DNA from: Marinobacter similis | GTDB taxonomy: Bacteria > Pseudomonadota > Gammaproteobacteria > Pseudomonadales > Oleiphilaceae | NCBI RefSeq assembly: GCF_000830985.1 | Contig: NZ_CP007151.1 | Location: 992,001 to 1,056,000, forward strand | Reading direction: 5' to 3' | DNA: 64,000 bases | Shown: piece after piece, positions 8,988 to 18,380 of the stretch | How positions within the stretch are numbered: position 1 is the stretch's first letter | How the letters are laid out: every line of letters begins with the position of its first letter | Position numbers and translations under genes: made by a program | The notes under the pieces: model-generated | What the model saw: only the letters and a program-made list of their open reading frames with translations | Told to the model about the DNA's origin: nothing | The model's database searches: none

Positions 8988-9835
8988 GGGGCTGATCCTT
9001 CTGTTATCGGTTGGCGAGATTGGCGCCGCGCGCGGCCGTCGTCTTCATGCATGGCCCGGCGCAGAATGATCAGGATGCCAACGATGCTCATCATCGCCGG
9101 CGGAATCCAGGTCAGCAGTCCGCCCAGCAGTTGGTCGGTTTCCGGCGGCATGGGCCAGGCGCGGCCGCAGACCTCGTACACGTCGTACACCATGCCCCGG
9201 GAGAACACGATCCAGGCCCCGAGAATCATCTGAGGAATCGCCACCAGCGCCAGCAACAGGATGCGTTTGCCATAGCCAAGGGCATTACCAACCGCCGGTG
9301 AACGCGAATCCAGAATCAGCCACCAGAACAGCAGGCCATCGAGCAGCATGCTCCAGTTCATCAGCCAGTACAGTTGCCGGCTGAGCATGGCGTCGAAATG
9401 GATCGGCGGCCAGAGCCAGAAAAAGATCAGGCCGACAAACAGCAACGCAGCAATGGCCGGTTGTTGCAGCAGCCGGTACAGCCAGCCCAGTGGGGCGAGC
9501 AGACGGCGGCTGCCGGGGCCGGCAAAGCCATACCAGTAGCGCGCAATGGGCAGGGGATTGGACAGGGCAATCAGGATGGGCCCCAGGTGATGAAGAATGA
9601 GGTGCTGGCCCCGGTGCACGAAAAACATGTACTGGGAATAGTAATCGAACCGTGTCTGCATCACCGTGTAACAGAGCATCACTCCGAGCACGAAGGTGAC
9701 AATACGAATTGGCCCTGGGCGATCGGCGGCCGGCATCTGGAGCAGGGCTATACCGTACAGGCCCAGCACAGCCGCGAAGCTGAACACGGTCAGAGGTGAA
9801 AAGTCGTAGGGCAGTAAATAGCCGGCAGCAGACAT
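8984..9835 (-). CDS. Cytochrome c oxidase assembly factor, CtaG (caa3-type) family
   Basis: An intact 283-residue integral membrane protein with about seven helices. Family marks include the HRGQHLILHHLGPILIAL region, IFFWLWPPIHFDAML and the conserved LGAWIVFSRGMVYDVYE. The CtaG_Cox11-unrelated family PF09678 assists copper-dependent oxidase assembly. It is cotranscribed with the SCO1 homologue, whose ATG overlaps its TGA, which supports joint action in oxidase maturation. The start was placed at MSAAGY; an upstream Met three codons earlier is possible. Confidence 0.83.
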   Translation of the reverse strand: MSAAGYLLPYDFSPLTVFSFAAVLGLYGIALLQMPAADRPGPIRIVTFVLGVMLCYTVMQTRFDYYSQYMFFVHRGQHLILHHLGPILIALSNPLPIARYWYGFAGPGSRRLLAPLGWLYRLLQQPAIAALLFVGLIFFWLWPPIHFDAMLSRQLYWLMNWSMLLDGLLFWWLILDSRSPAVGNALGYGKRILLLALVAIPQMILGAWIVFSRGMVYDVYEVCGRAWPMPPETDQLLGGLLTWIPPAMMSIVGILIILRRAMHEDDGRARRQSRQPITEGSAP

Positions 9836-9974
9836 AGAGCGCACTCTGTAGTGAACAAGTAGTGTGCAAGTTTCCCTGGCACGGGTTATCTTTTTTGTCA
9901 GAGCCCTCCGAGTCTTACCGTCATGGAGACGGATTTCAAGGCCGGTTCAGACAGTTCCTGACGGAGAAGAGTGT

Positions 9975-11663
9975 ATGGTCCGATTCAGCGATTCCATCGC
10001 GGCGCCTTCGGTATTGATCTTTGACTGGCACGGCACGTTGGTAGACACCCACGATGCCATGTTCAGCGCCATGGAGGACATGCTGCCGCAACTGGAAGAC
10101 CTGAACCTGGTGGAGCGGCTGCTGCCCGAGGCAAAATGCCGGACCCCCGACGATGCCCGGTTGGTGCGCTATATCCGCATCTTCCGCCGCCTTCACCCAA
10201 GGATTCTGGCCGAACGCCGGGTCTCCCGAACCGATATTTTCAACGCCATTTTCGGCGACGACCGCGACGCCAAACTGATCGCCCACAAGGCCTACAACGA
10301 GGCCTATCGCCGCTACTTCGGCAAGGTGAAACCATTCCAGCCGGGGGCCTACGAATACCTGTCGGCGCTCAAGGCCATGGGCATCAAACTGGCGGTTTCC
10401 ACCAACCGGAACCGGGAGTTTCTCGACAAGGAACTGGTGACTGTCGACGAAGGACGCTGGCAGCACTTGTTCGATGCCACTGTGTGCGCCGATGACGTCA
10501 CCGAGTACAAGCCCGACCCGGAAGTGATTCTCAAAACCCTGGAAAAGCTGGGGCTGCCGGCAGACGGCCGCGCCTGGTACGTCGGTGACAGCTACGTCGA
10601 CATGCTGACTGCCAACCGTGCCGGGGTCGCCGGGGTGTTCTACAACGGCGCCTGTTGGGAGCCGCAGCGCATCGACAGTTGGTTCTCCTTCCGGGATGCG
10701 CCCTCGGCCATTCTCGACAGTTTCGAGGATCTGCTGGACCTGCTGGCGCTGCTGGAACGGAGTCAGCCCAAGGCCTTTCGCCAGGCCCCGGCCGAAGTTC
10801 GCCCGAAACCCTTTCCGCCACCGGAGCGGCCGGAACCCCGGGTGGAGGCCGACTGGCATCCGGCGGTGGTCAAGCTCATCCGGCCGTCAGTGGTGCTGTT
10901 CGACTGGCACGCCACCCTGGTGGATACCCTGGATGCCATGTACCACGCCGTTGATGACATGCTGCCGGATTTTCACAAGCTGGACCTGATGGGGCGAATG
11001 GTGTCCCCCGAGGACAGCAAGACCCCGGAAGACGCCCGGCTGGTGGCCTATGTCCGTGAGTTCGCGCGCCTGCACCCGAAGGTGAAGGCGGACCGAAAGA
11101 TCTCCCGAACCGATATTTTCGAGGTGCTGTTTGGTGACGATCAGGAAGCCAAGCAGGTTGCCCACCGGGCGTTCAATTACCACTACCGTACCCATTTCGG
11201 CACGGTGAAGGCGTTCGAGCCCAAGGTGCGGGAGGTGCTCGAAGGATTGCGCCGGCTGCATCGGCAGGTCGGCGTGATTACCAATCGCGACCGGGAGTTC
11301 TTTGAGCATGAACTGGCGGCCGTTGAGGACACCGGCTGGACCCATCTGTTTGATGTTGATGTCTGCGGTGACGACACCCCACTGCGCAAACCCCATCCTG
11401 ACCAGTTGCTGCTGGCGGTGCAAAAGCTGGATTATCCGCCGGATCCCAGTGTCTGGTACGTGGGTGACAGCACCACCGATGTGATCGCGGCGAAACGGGC
11501 GGGCATGACGTCGGTGTTTTTCAACGGGGCCCAGTGGGATCAGCCCTGGCTCAACCGCATTTTTCCCGGCACGCACAAGCACCCCGACAAACCCGATGTG
11601 GTGGTGAACGATTTTTCGGAATTCTGGGCCCTGGTGCTGGCCTGCGAAATCGGACCTCCGTAA
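9975..11663 (+). CDS. Tandem-duplicated HAD-like hydrolase, two fused domains
   Basis: A 562-residue soluble protein built of two homologous HAD domains, roughly residues 10-265 and 305-560, joined by a Pro/Glu-rich linker. Each domain has motif I as DWH(G/A)TLVD (nucleophile D17 and D310), motif II in STNRN/ITNRD, motif III Lys (YKPDPE, RKPHPD) and motif IV YVGDS. The second Asp of the canonical DxD is replaced by His in both, as variant residues are in dehalogenase and phosphonatase relatives. The substrate is unknown. A GGAGAAG precedes the start. Confidence 0.8.
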   Translation: MVRFSDSIAAPSVLIFDWHGTLVDTHDAMFSAMEDMLPQLEDLNLVERLLPEAKCRTPDDARLVRYIRIFRRLHPRILAERRVSRTDIFNAIFGDDRDAKLIAHKAYNEAYRRYFGKVKPFQPGAYEYLSALKAMGIKLAVSTNRNREFLDKELVTVDEGRWQHLFDATVCADDVTEYKPDPEVILKTLEKLGLPADGRAWYVGDSYVDMLTANRAGVAGVFYNGACWEPQRIDSWFSFRDAPSAILDSFEDLLDLLALLERSQPKAFRQAPAEVRPKPFPPPERPEPRVEADWHPAVVKLIRPSVVLFDWHATLVDTLDAMYHAVDDMLPDFHKLDLMGRMVSPEDSKTPEDARLVAYVREFARLHPKVKADRKISRTDIFEVLFGDDQEAKQVAHRAFNYHYRTHFGTVKAFEPKVREVLEGLRRLHRQVGVITNRDREFFEHELAAVEDTGWTHLFDVDVCGDDTPLRKPHPDQLLLAVQKLDYPPDPSVWYVGDSTTDVIAAKRAGMTSVFFNGAQWDQPWLNRIFPGTHKHPDKPDVVVNDFSEFWALVLACEIGPP

Positions 11664-11787
11664 ATCTGGCTCCTGAAAACGTCAGAGCCCGTATCCGGCG
11701 GCACTTTCGGGCCGAAAGACAGACCAACCGAAGTGCAGATCTGCTAAGGTAGCGCACACCTCAACGACAACAACAAACGACCAGACC

Positions 11788-12504
11788 ATGACCGACACCA
11801 AAGCATCGATTCTCGTGGTCGATGATGATGCCTCCATCCGGGAGCTCCTGCACGAGCACCTGTCCCGGGTCGGCTACGACATCCACACCGCGGAAGACGG
11901 CGACCAGATGCGGGCGCACCTTAAAACCTTTCCGATCGACCTGATCGTGCTGGACGTGATGATGCCCGGAGACGATGGCTTCACCCTGTGCCGGGAGGTT
12001 CGTGAACATTCCCAGGTGCCCATCATCATGCTCACCGCCAGTTCCGATGAGACCGATCGGGTGGTCGGGCTCGAGATCGGCGCCGACGACTACCTGGCCA
12101 AACCGTTCAGCGCCCGGGAACTGCAGGCCCGGATTAAGGCGTTGCTGCGCCGGGCCCAGTTTGCCCGGGTCGAGAACCCGAGATACGTGGTGTTCGACCG
12201 CTGGCGCCTGGACACCCTGACCCACGACCTGATCGACGAGCAGGGCAACAAGGTGTCCATTTCCGGTGCCGATTTCGCGCTGTTGCAGCTGTTTCTGAGC
12301 CATCCGAATGAGGTGCTGGACCGTGACACCATCTCTGGTGTTACCCGCGGCCGCGAGTCCACGCCGTTGGACCGGGTGGTCGACGTTGCCGTCAGCCGGT
12401 TACGGCAGAAGCTGGGTGACCAGGGTAAAGATCCGAAATTGATCAAGACGGTGCGCGGTGCAGGTTACCTGCTGGCGGCCACGGTGAATCATGCCTTTGA
12501 GTGA
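11788..12504 (+). CDS. OmpR-family response regulator, GltR-like
   Basis: A 238-residue DNA-binding response regulator. The receiver domain has the acidic pocket VVDDDAS, the phospho-acceptor Asp in IVLDVMMPGDDG, the conserved Thr in MLTASS and Lys in LAKPFSARE. The C-terminal winged helix ends KTVRGAGYLLAA. It overlaps the kinase gene by 14 bases. Position directly before a glucose-type ABC transporter matches the Pseudomonas gltR-gtrS-gts arrangement, where the pair controls sugar uptake; the functional transfer is inference. Confidence 0.87.
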   Translation: MTDTKASILVVDDDASIRELLHEHLSRVGYDIHTAEDGDQMRAHLKTFPIDLIVLDVMMPGDDGFTLCREVREHSQVPIIMLTASSDETDRVVGLEIGADDYLAKPFSARELQARIKALLRRAQFARVENPRYVVFDRWRLDTLTHDLIDEQGNKVSISGADFALLQLFLSHPNEVLDRDTISGVTRGRESTPLDRVVDVAVSRLRQKLGDQGKDPKLIKTVRGAGYLLAATVNHAFE

Positions 12505-13954
12505 ATTCTCACTCTGGCGCAAACCCCGGCGCTGGATTCCGTCGTCGTTGCTTGGTCGGGTGTTGTTGTTAACCCTACTGGCCATGGCCACGGCTCAGGT
12601 CATTTCCAGCATGGCCTGGGTTGGCGCATTTAAAACCCAACGCGAAGAAGGCCTGGTGGTGACCACCCGTAATCTGGCGCAATCAGCGGCGGCCACGGCT
12701 CAGTTCTTTAATTCGCTGCCGTTGGAATACCGGCACATAGTGCTGGACCAGCTGCGCAACATGGGTGGCAGCCGTTTCTTCGTGTCGCTGAATAACAAAC
12801 GCATCGATATGAAGTCGTTGCCGGAGACCGAGCTGAAACAGCTGGCCACCGCGGAAGTCCGTTCCGTGCTGCGGCGTCGTCTGGGCGGGGATAGCAACCT
12901 GCACGTCGAGTTCGTGAGCCCGGATGACCTGCGCATTCTCAATACCGAATTGCCGCTCGACGCCCTGCCGCCATCCTGGGCCCATTATTCGCTCACCCTC
13001 GAACCCCTGAATCCACCGGTACTGGTGATGCAGATTGAGGTGGCCGAGGATGACTGGCTGTATCTGGCGTCGCCGTTACCCGCGCCCTATGTCTCATTGG
13101 AAGATGAAGGGGTGCCGGGGCAGCAGGTGTTGTTCCTGGCCGTCATGATCGGGGTGTTGTTCCCGGTACTGGCGTGGCTGATTCGTCAGCAAACACGGCC
13201 GCTGCGCAAGCTGGCGAAGGCCACCCGGGATCTGCCCCTGGACGATGAACAGGCTGCACTGAAGGAGCAGGGCAGTGCCGAGATTGTCGCCGTCACACGA
13301 AGTTTCAATACCATGCGCCGGCGCCTGCAAAATTACCTGAGTGACCGGGAGCAGCTGTTTCGCGCCATCTCCCACGATCTGAAAACACCGATTACCCGCC
13401 TGCGCCTGCGCATCGACCTGATAGATGACGAGCCCATGCGGGAGCGACTGGAAGCCGACCTGTTGGAGCTGGAACTGTTGGTGAAAGGCGCCTTGCAATC
13501 TCTCAAGGACACCGACATCCATGAAAACGTGGAGCCGGTGGATGTCCGGCGGATGCTGGACCGGATGGCAGAAGCCTACCGCACCAATGGCACCGAATTA
13601 TTGAAAATCAGTGGCGAATGCCAGCCTTACCGGGGCAAGCCCCTGGCCTTGAGCCGCTGTCTGGGCAACCTGGTGGACAACGCCATCAAATACGGTGAAC
13701 GGGCGCAGGTGCAGCTCGATGACTCAGCGGAGCAACTGGTGATTCGGGTGGATGACCACGGCCCCGGTATTCCGGAGGCTGAACTCCAGCGCATTTTCGA
13801 ACCCTATTACCGTCTGGATCAGGCCCATCGCCAGGGCCACGGTCTGGGGTTGGGCATCGCCCGCAACATTGCCCAGAATCATGGTGGTGACCTGAACATC
13901 AGCAACCGGCCCACGGGTGGCCTGCAAGTGGTGCTGTCGCTGCCGCGGCATTAA
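12491..13954 (+). CDS. Sensor histidine kinase, GtrS-like
   Basis: A 487-residue inner-membrane kinase. One helix near residues 20-40 and a second near 210-230 bracket a periplasmic sensor domain. A HAMP linker follows, then the HisKA box AISHDLKTPITRL with the phospho-acceptor His, and the ATPase N box NLVDNAIKYGE, G1 DDHGPGIPE and G2 GHGLGLGIA. It is the partner of the overlapping response regulator and probably senses a sugar or sugar-acid signal for the downstream ABC operon. Confidence 0.88.
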   Translation: MPLSEFSLWRKPRRWIPSSLLGRVLLLTLLAMATAQVISSMAWVGAFKTQREEGLVVTTRNLAQSAAATAQFFNSLPLEYRHIVLDQLRNMGGSRFFVSLNNKRIDMKSLPETELKQLATAEVRSVLRRRLGGDSNLHVEFVSPDDLRILNTELPLDALPPSWAHYSLTLEPLNPPVLVMQIEVAEDDWLYLASPLPAPYVSLEDEGVPGQQVLFLAVMIGVLFPVLAWLIRQQTRPLRKLAKATRDLPLDDEQAALKEQGSAEIVAVTRSFNTMRRRLQNYLSDREQLFRAISHDLKTPITRLRLRIDLIDDEPMRERLEADLLELELLVKGALQSLKDTDIHENVEPVDVRRMLDRMAEAYRTNGTELLKISGECQPYRGKPLALSRCLGNLVDNAIKYGERAQVQLDDSAEQLVIRVDDHGPGIPEAELQRIFEPYYRLDQAHRQGHGLGLGIARNIAQNHGGDLNISNRPTGGLQVVLSLPRH

Positions 13955-13983
13955 ACGGCCTCTCATCAGCCCACGCCTCACGA

Positions 13984-14015
13984 ACCCATGTAACAACCTT
14001 GTTACATGGGTTTTT
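13984..14015 (+). terminator. Intrinsic terminator after the two-component operon
   Basis: A perfect 13-bp stem (13984-13996 with 13999-14011) closes on a CC dinucleotide and runs into a T tract. It separates the kinase gene from the transporter operon. Confidence 0.88.
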
Positions 14016-14128
14016 CAGTTTGATACGTTCCCCCTGATCTCCTTGCCCTAGACTTGCCCTCACACCTTCGGCTATCCAGCCGCTGGTAAACGATTTGATG
14101 TCCTCGACAACAACAACAAGGAGTCATT

Positions 14129-15386
14129 ATGACCGCCTTCAAGCGTACCCTTTCCGCCCTTGCCGTATCTGCCTGCCTGATGCCTGCCGCTGCTACCCAT
14201 GCCGGCGAGGTTGAGGTTCTGCACTGGTGGACCGCTGGTGGCGAAGCCCGTGCTGCCGCTGCCCTGAAAGAGATGATGGAAGAGCAGGGTCATACTTGGA
14301 AAGACTTCGCGGTCGCCGGTGGCGGCGGTGAAGCAGCCATGACCGTGCTGAAAACCCGTGCCGTATCCGGTAATCCTCCGGCTGCCGCCCAGATCAAGGG
14401 CCTGGACATCCGTGAGTGGGCCAAGCTGGGTTTCCTGACCAGTCTGGACGACGTGGCCGCTTCTGAAGCTGGGACCAGCTGGTGCCGCCGATGATCTCGG
14501 ACGTGATGCAGTACGAGGGCGAGTACGTGGCAGTGCCGGTGAACGTACACCGGGTCAACTGGCTCTGGGTGAACCCGGAAGTGATGGAAAAAGTGGGCGT
14601 TGAAGTTCCCAACACCCTGGACGAATTCTTTACCGTAGCCGACAAGCTCAAGGCCGCCGGTTACATTCCGCTGGCCCACGGTGGTCAGCCCTGGCAGGAC
14701 GCCACGGTGTTCGAAGCCGTCGCCCTGGCGGTGATGGACAGCGACACCTACCGCAAAGCCTTTGTTGAGCACGATATGGATGTGATCAACAGCGCGGTGA
14801 TGGAAGAGGTGTTTACCAAGTTTGCCAAGGTTATGAGCTACGTTGACGACAACGCCGCCGGCCGCGACTGGAACACCGCAACCGGCATGGTTATCCGTGG
14901 CGAAGCTGCCATGCAGATCATGGGTGACTGGGCCAAGGGCGAATTCACTGCCGCCGGCCTGACTCCGGGTGAAGACTACCTCTGTGCCGCCGCACCGGGC
15001 ACCGCTGGTGAATTTACCTTCAACGTCGATTCCTTTGCCATGTTCGGCTGAGTGAAGAGGAAAACGTAGCAGCCCAGAAGGACCTCGCCCGTACCATTCT
15101 CGAGCCGAAATTCCAGACCGTGTTCAACCAGAACAAGGGCTCTATCCCGGTTCGTACCGACATGGACATGTCCGAGTTTGATGCCTGTGCCCAGGCCTCA
15201 ATGGAGACCTTCAAGAGCAGCGCCGACACCGGCGAGCTGGTGCCAAGCCTGGCTCATGGCCTGGCAACAACCAGTTACGTCCAAGGGCAGGTCTTTGATG
15301 TGGTCACCAACTTCGTGAACTCCAACGACAAGGATCCGGTGAAAGCCACGGATCAGTTGGCCGCCGCCATCCAGGCCGCGAAGTAA
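14129..15386 (+). CDS. gtsA: Sugar ABC transporter substrate-binding protein (GtsA-like), two frameshifts
   Basis: A periplasmic solute-binding protein of about 419 residues in the glucose/mannose (CUT1) group. The signal peptide ends at THAGE, and the mature start [14 protein letters not shown] is characteristic. Two bases are lost: near 14469 (GAA[G]GCTGG) and near 15046 (GGC[C]TGAG). Repair joins the three segments cleanly. It is the first gene of a binding protein-permease-permease-ATPase operon beside a GltR/GtrS-like system, so glucose is the best substrate guess. Confidence 0.85.
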
Positions 15387-15394
15387 AGAAGCCA

Positions 15395-15417
15395 AGAGCA
15401 CCCGCCCGGGTGGCTCT
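15395..15417 (+). promoter_or_regulatory. Intercistronic hairpin between gtsA and gtsB
   Basis: AGAGC-ACCC-GCCC-GGGT-G-GCTCT forms a stem with one bulge and no T tract. Hairpins here commonly protect the abundant binding-protein message and lower expression of the permease genes. Confidence 0.5.
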
Positions 15418-15440
15418 CCGATTCATTCGGGAGAATTCTC

Positions 15441-16367
15441 ATGGAACAAACTCAACGGCGCTCCGCCGGAGTAGTCAGTGCACCGTCACGACTGCTGGAC
15501 GGCCTGCAGCGCTGGTTGCCGAAACTGGTGATTGCCCCAACCTTTGTGTTGATCGGCATCGGTATCTACGGCTTCATGCTGTGGACCGGGATCTTGTCGT
15601 TCACCAGCTCCAGCTTCTTGCCCACCTACGACTTTGTCGGCTTCGATCAGTACGCCAAATTGATGGCTAACGACCGCTGGCTGACATCGTCCAAGAACCT
15701 CGCCATCTTCGGTGGTCTGTTCATCTTCGCTTGCTTGTTCATCGGCGTGGTGCTGGCCATATTCCTGGACCAGCGTATCCGCCAGGAAGGTGCGATCCGA
15801 ACCATTTATCTGTACCCGATGGCGCTGTCGATGATCGTCACCGGTACCGTCTGGAAGTGGATTCTTAACCCGAGTCTGGGCATTGAAAAACTGATGCACG
15901 ACTGGGGCTGGACCTCGTTCAGCTTTGACTGGCTGGTAAATTCCGACCTAGCCATTTACACCATCGTGATGGCGGCAGTCTGGCAGGCTTCTGGCTTCGT
16001 CATGGCGCTGTTCCTGGCCGGTCTGCGCGGTGTCGACTCCTCCATCATTCGGGCGGCCCGGGTCGACGGTGCCAGCCTGCCACTGATCTACTGGAAGATT
16101 ATCCTGCCGTCACTGCGGCCGGTGTTCTTCAGCGCGGTGATGGTGCTGGCTCACATTGCCATCAAGAGTTTTGACCTGGTCATGGCCATGACGGCCGGTG
16201 GCCCCGGTTACTCCACCGACCTGCCAGCAGTGTTCATGTACGCCCACACCTTTACCCGCGGCCAGATGGGCCTGGGCTCTGCCAGTGCCATGCTGATGCT
16301 GGGGGCCATCCTGGCTTTGATCGTGCCTTACCTGTACTCGGAACTGAGGGAGAAGCGCCATGACTGA
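15441..16367 (+). CDS. gtsB: Sugar ABC transporter permease (GtsB-like)
   Basis: A 308-residue inner-membrane permease with six to seven hydrophobic segments. The cytoplasmic EAA loop reads RAARVDGASLPLIYWKIILP and contacts the ATPase. The C-terminal SELREKRHD overlaps the start of the next permease by 8 bases. It is intact. It belongs to the MalF/UgpA-type subunits of carbohydrate importers. Confidence 0.88.
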   Translation: MEQTQRRSAGVVSAPSRLLDGLQRWLPKLVIAPTFVLIGIGIYGFMLWTGILSFTSSSFLPTYDFVGFDQYAKLMANDRWLTSSKNLAIFGGLFIFACLFIGVVLAIFLDQRIRQEGAIRTIYLYPMALSMIVTGTVWKWILNPSLGIEKLMHDWGWTSFSFDWLVNSDLAIYTIVMAAVWQASGFVMALFLAGLRGVDSSIIRAARVDGASLPLIYWKIILPSLRPVFFSAVMVLAHIAIKSFDLVMAMTAGGPGYSTDLPAVFMYAHTFTRGQMGLGSASAMLMLGAILALIVPYLYSELREKRHD

Positions 16368-17241
16368 TTTGACCCGTTCCGGGCTCTTCACCACCCTGCG
16401 CCCCAGCCGGATTGCTATCTACGGCCTGCTGATTCTGGCGTGCCTGGTGTACCTGGTGCCGCTGTTCATCATGCTGGTGACCAGCTTCAAGACGCCCATG
16501 GACATCCGTACCGGCAACCTGGTGGCGCTGCCCACCGAATGGACCACCATCGGTTGGACCAAAGCCTGGTCGGAAGCCTGCACCGGTGTGCAGTGTGACG
16601 GCATCAGCGGTTATTTTTGGAACTCATTCAAGATGACCGTGCCGGCGGTGATGATTTCCACCTTGTTAGGCGCCTTCAACGGTTACGTGCTGGCGAAGTG
16701 GAAATTCCGTGGTTCGGACCTGCTGTTCGGCCTGTTGCTGTTTGGCTGCTTCGTACCGTTTCAGGTCGTGCTGCTGCCGATGGCCGCGACCCTGGGCCAG
16801 CTCGGGCTGGCCAACACCACACCCGGGCTGGTGCTGGTGCACGTGATCTACGGGGTGGCATTCACCACGCTGTTCTTCCGGAACTACTACGTCGCCATCC
16901 CTGATGCACTGATCAAGGCGGCTCGCCTGGACGGCGCCGGCTTCTTCACCATCTTTTTCCGCATTCTGTTGCCCATGTCGACGCCCATTTTCATGGTCTC
17001 GCTGATCTGGCAGTTCACCCAGATCTGGAATGACTTCCTGTTCGGGGTGGTGTTCGCCAGTGGCGACAGCCAGCCCATCACCGTTGCGCTGAACAATCTG
17101 GTGAACACCAGCACCGGCGTGAAGGAATACAACGTGGATATGGCAGCGGCCATGATTGCGGCACTACCAACGCTGGTGGTGTACATCGTGGCGGGTAAAT
17201 ACTTCATCCGGGGCCTGACCGCCGGCTCTGTTAAAGGCTGA
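16360..17241 (+). CDS. gtsC: Sugar ABC transporter permease (GtsC-like)
   Basis: A 293-residue permease of the MalG/UgpE type with six transmembrane helices. The EAA loop reads KAARLDGAGFFTIFFRILLP. The large periplasmic loop after helix 1 contains the GVQCDGISGYFWNS insertion seen in GtsC relatives. It is intact and lies 18 bases before the ATPase gene, within one operon. Confidence 0.88.
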   Translation: MTDLTRSGLFTTLRPSRIAIYGLLILACLVYLVPLFIMLVTSFKTPMDIRTGNLVALPTEWTTIGWTKAWSEACTGVQCDGISGYFWNSFKMTVPAVMISTLLGAFNGYVLAKWKFRGSDLLFGLLLFGCFVPFQVVLLPMAATLGQLGLANTTPGLVLVHVIYGVAFTTLFFRNYYVAIPDALIKAARLDGAGFFTIFFRILLPMSTPIFMVSLIWQFTQIWNDFLFGVVFASGDSQPITVALNNLVNTSTGVKEYNVDMAAAMIAALPTLVVYIVAGKYFIRGLTAGSVKG

Positions 17242-17259
17242 CCTGAGAGGAAAACAACA

Positions 17260-18375
17260 ATGTCTCAACTGGAACTGCGTAAAATTCGCAAAACCTATCC
17301 CGGAGCGGCTGAGGAGACCCTCAAAGGTATCGATATCGATATTGCCTCGGGCGAATTCCTGATTCTGGTCGGTCCTTCCGGCTGCGGTAAATCCACCCTG
17401 ATGAACACCATCGCCGGGCTGGAAGCTATCTCCGAGGGCGAAATCGTGCTCGACGGCAAGGACGTCTCCGGCGTGGAGCCCAAAGACCGGGACATCGCCA
17501 TGGTGTTTCAGTCCTACGCCCTGTATCCGACCATGTCGGTGCGCGAGAACATCGCCTTCGGCCTGAAGATCCGTGGCATGCCGAAAGACCAGATCGAGCA
17601 GGAAGTGGAGCGGGTCGCCGATCTGCTGCAGATCTCCCACCTGCTGGACAAGAAGCCGTCACGGCTGTCCGGTGGCCAGCAGCAGCGGGTCGCCATGGGC
17701 CGCGCCCTGGCTCGCCGTCCGCGCATCTATCTGTTCGATGAGCCGCTGTCCAACCTGGACGCCAAGCTGCGTGTGGAAATGCGCACCGAGATCAAGAAGC
17801 TGCACCAGCGCCTGCAGACCACCATCGTCTATGTCACCCACGATCAGATCGAGGCCATGACCCTGGCTGACCGCATCGCGGTGCTGAAGGACGGTGAGCT
17901 GCAGCAGCTGGGCACGCCTAAGCAGGTCTATGATTCGCCGCAGAACATGTTCGTGGCAGGCTTCATGGGGTCACCGGCGATGAGCTTCGTGCACGTGAAT
18001 GTCGAGCAGGGCGAGCAAGGCCTGCAGGCCGAAGTGCAGGGTGGCGACGGCCGCTCGCTGAAGCTGCCGCTGCCAGAGTACCTGGCCGATCGCGTTGGCA
18101 AGAGGGTGGTGCTGGGCATTCGTCCGGAGCACATCACCCAGCCCCAGGATCAGAAAAGCGATCAGGCCCTGGTCACCACCGGCGAGTTCACCATCGAGGT
18201 GACCGAGCCGACCGGCCCGGACGTGATCGCCCTGATTCGCCTGAACGACACTAATGTTCACTGCCGGATCGATCCGGAGCACCCGGTGACATGGGGCGAA
18301 ACGGCCGAGCTGATGTTCGATATGAAGAAAGTGGTGTTTTTCGATCCGGAAACCGAAAAACGCATCACTGGCTAA
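17260..18375 (+). CDS. gtsD: Sugar ABC transporter ATP-binding protein (MalK/UgpC-type, GtsD-like)
   Basis: A 371-residue ATPase. Walker A GPSGCGKST, the Q loop MVFQSYALYP, the signature [15 protein letters not shown], Walker B IYLFDEPLSNLD and the switch His in VTHDQIE are all present. The last third is the regulatory TOBE/OB domain typical of CUT1 ATPases. It powers the two permeases encoded just upstream. It ends 5 bases from the convergent photolyase gene. Confidence 0.9.
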   Translation: MSQLELRKIRKTYPGAAEETLKGIDIDIASGEFLILVGPSGCGKSTLMNTIAGLEAISEGEIVLDGKDVSGVEPKDRDIAMVFQSYALYPTMSVRENIAFGLKIRGMPKDQIEQEVERVADLLQISHLLDKKPSRLSGGQQQRVAMGRALARRPRIYLFDEPLSNLDAKLRVEMRTEIKKLHQRLQTTIVYVTHDQIEAMTLADRIAVLKDGELQQLGTPKQVYDSPQNMFVAGFMGSPAMSFVHVNVEQGEQGLQAEVQGGDGRSLKLPLPEYLADRVGKRVVLGIRPEHITQPQDQKSDQALVTTGEFTIEVTEPTGPDVIALIRLNDTNVHCRIDPEHPVTWGETAELMFDMKKVVFFDPETEKRITG

Positions 18376-18380
18376 AGGCC

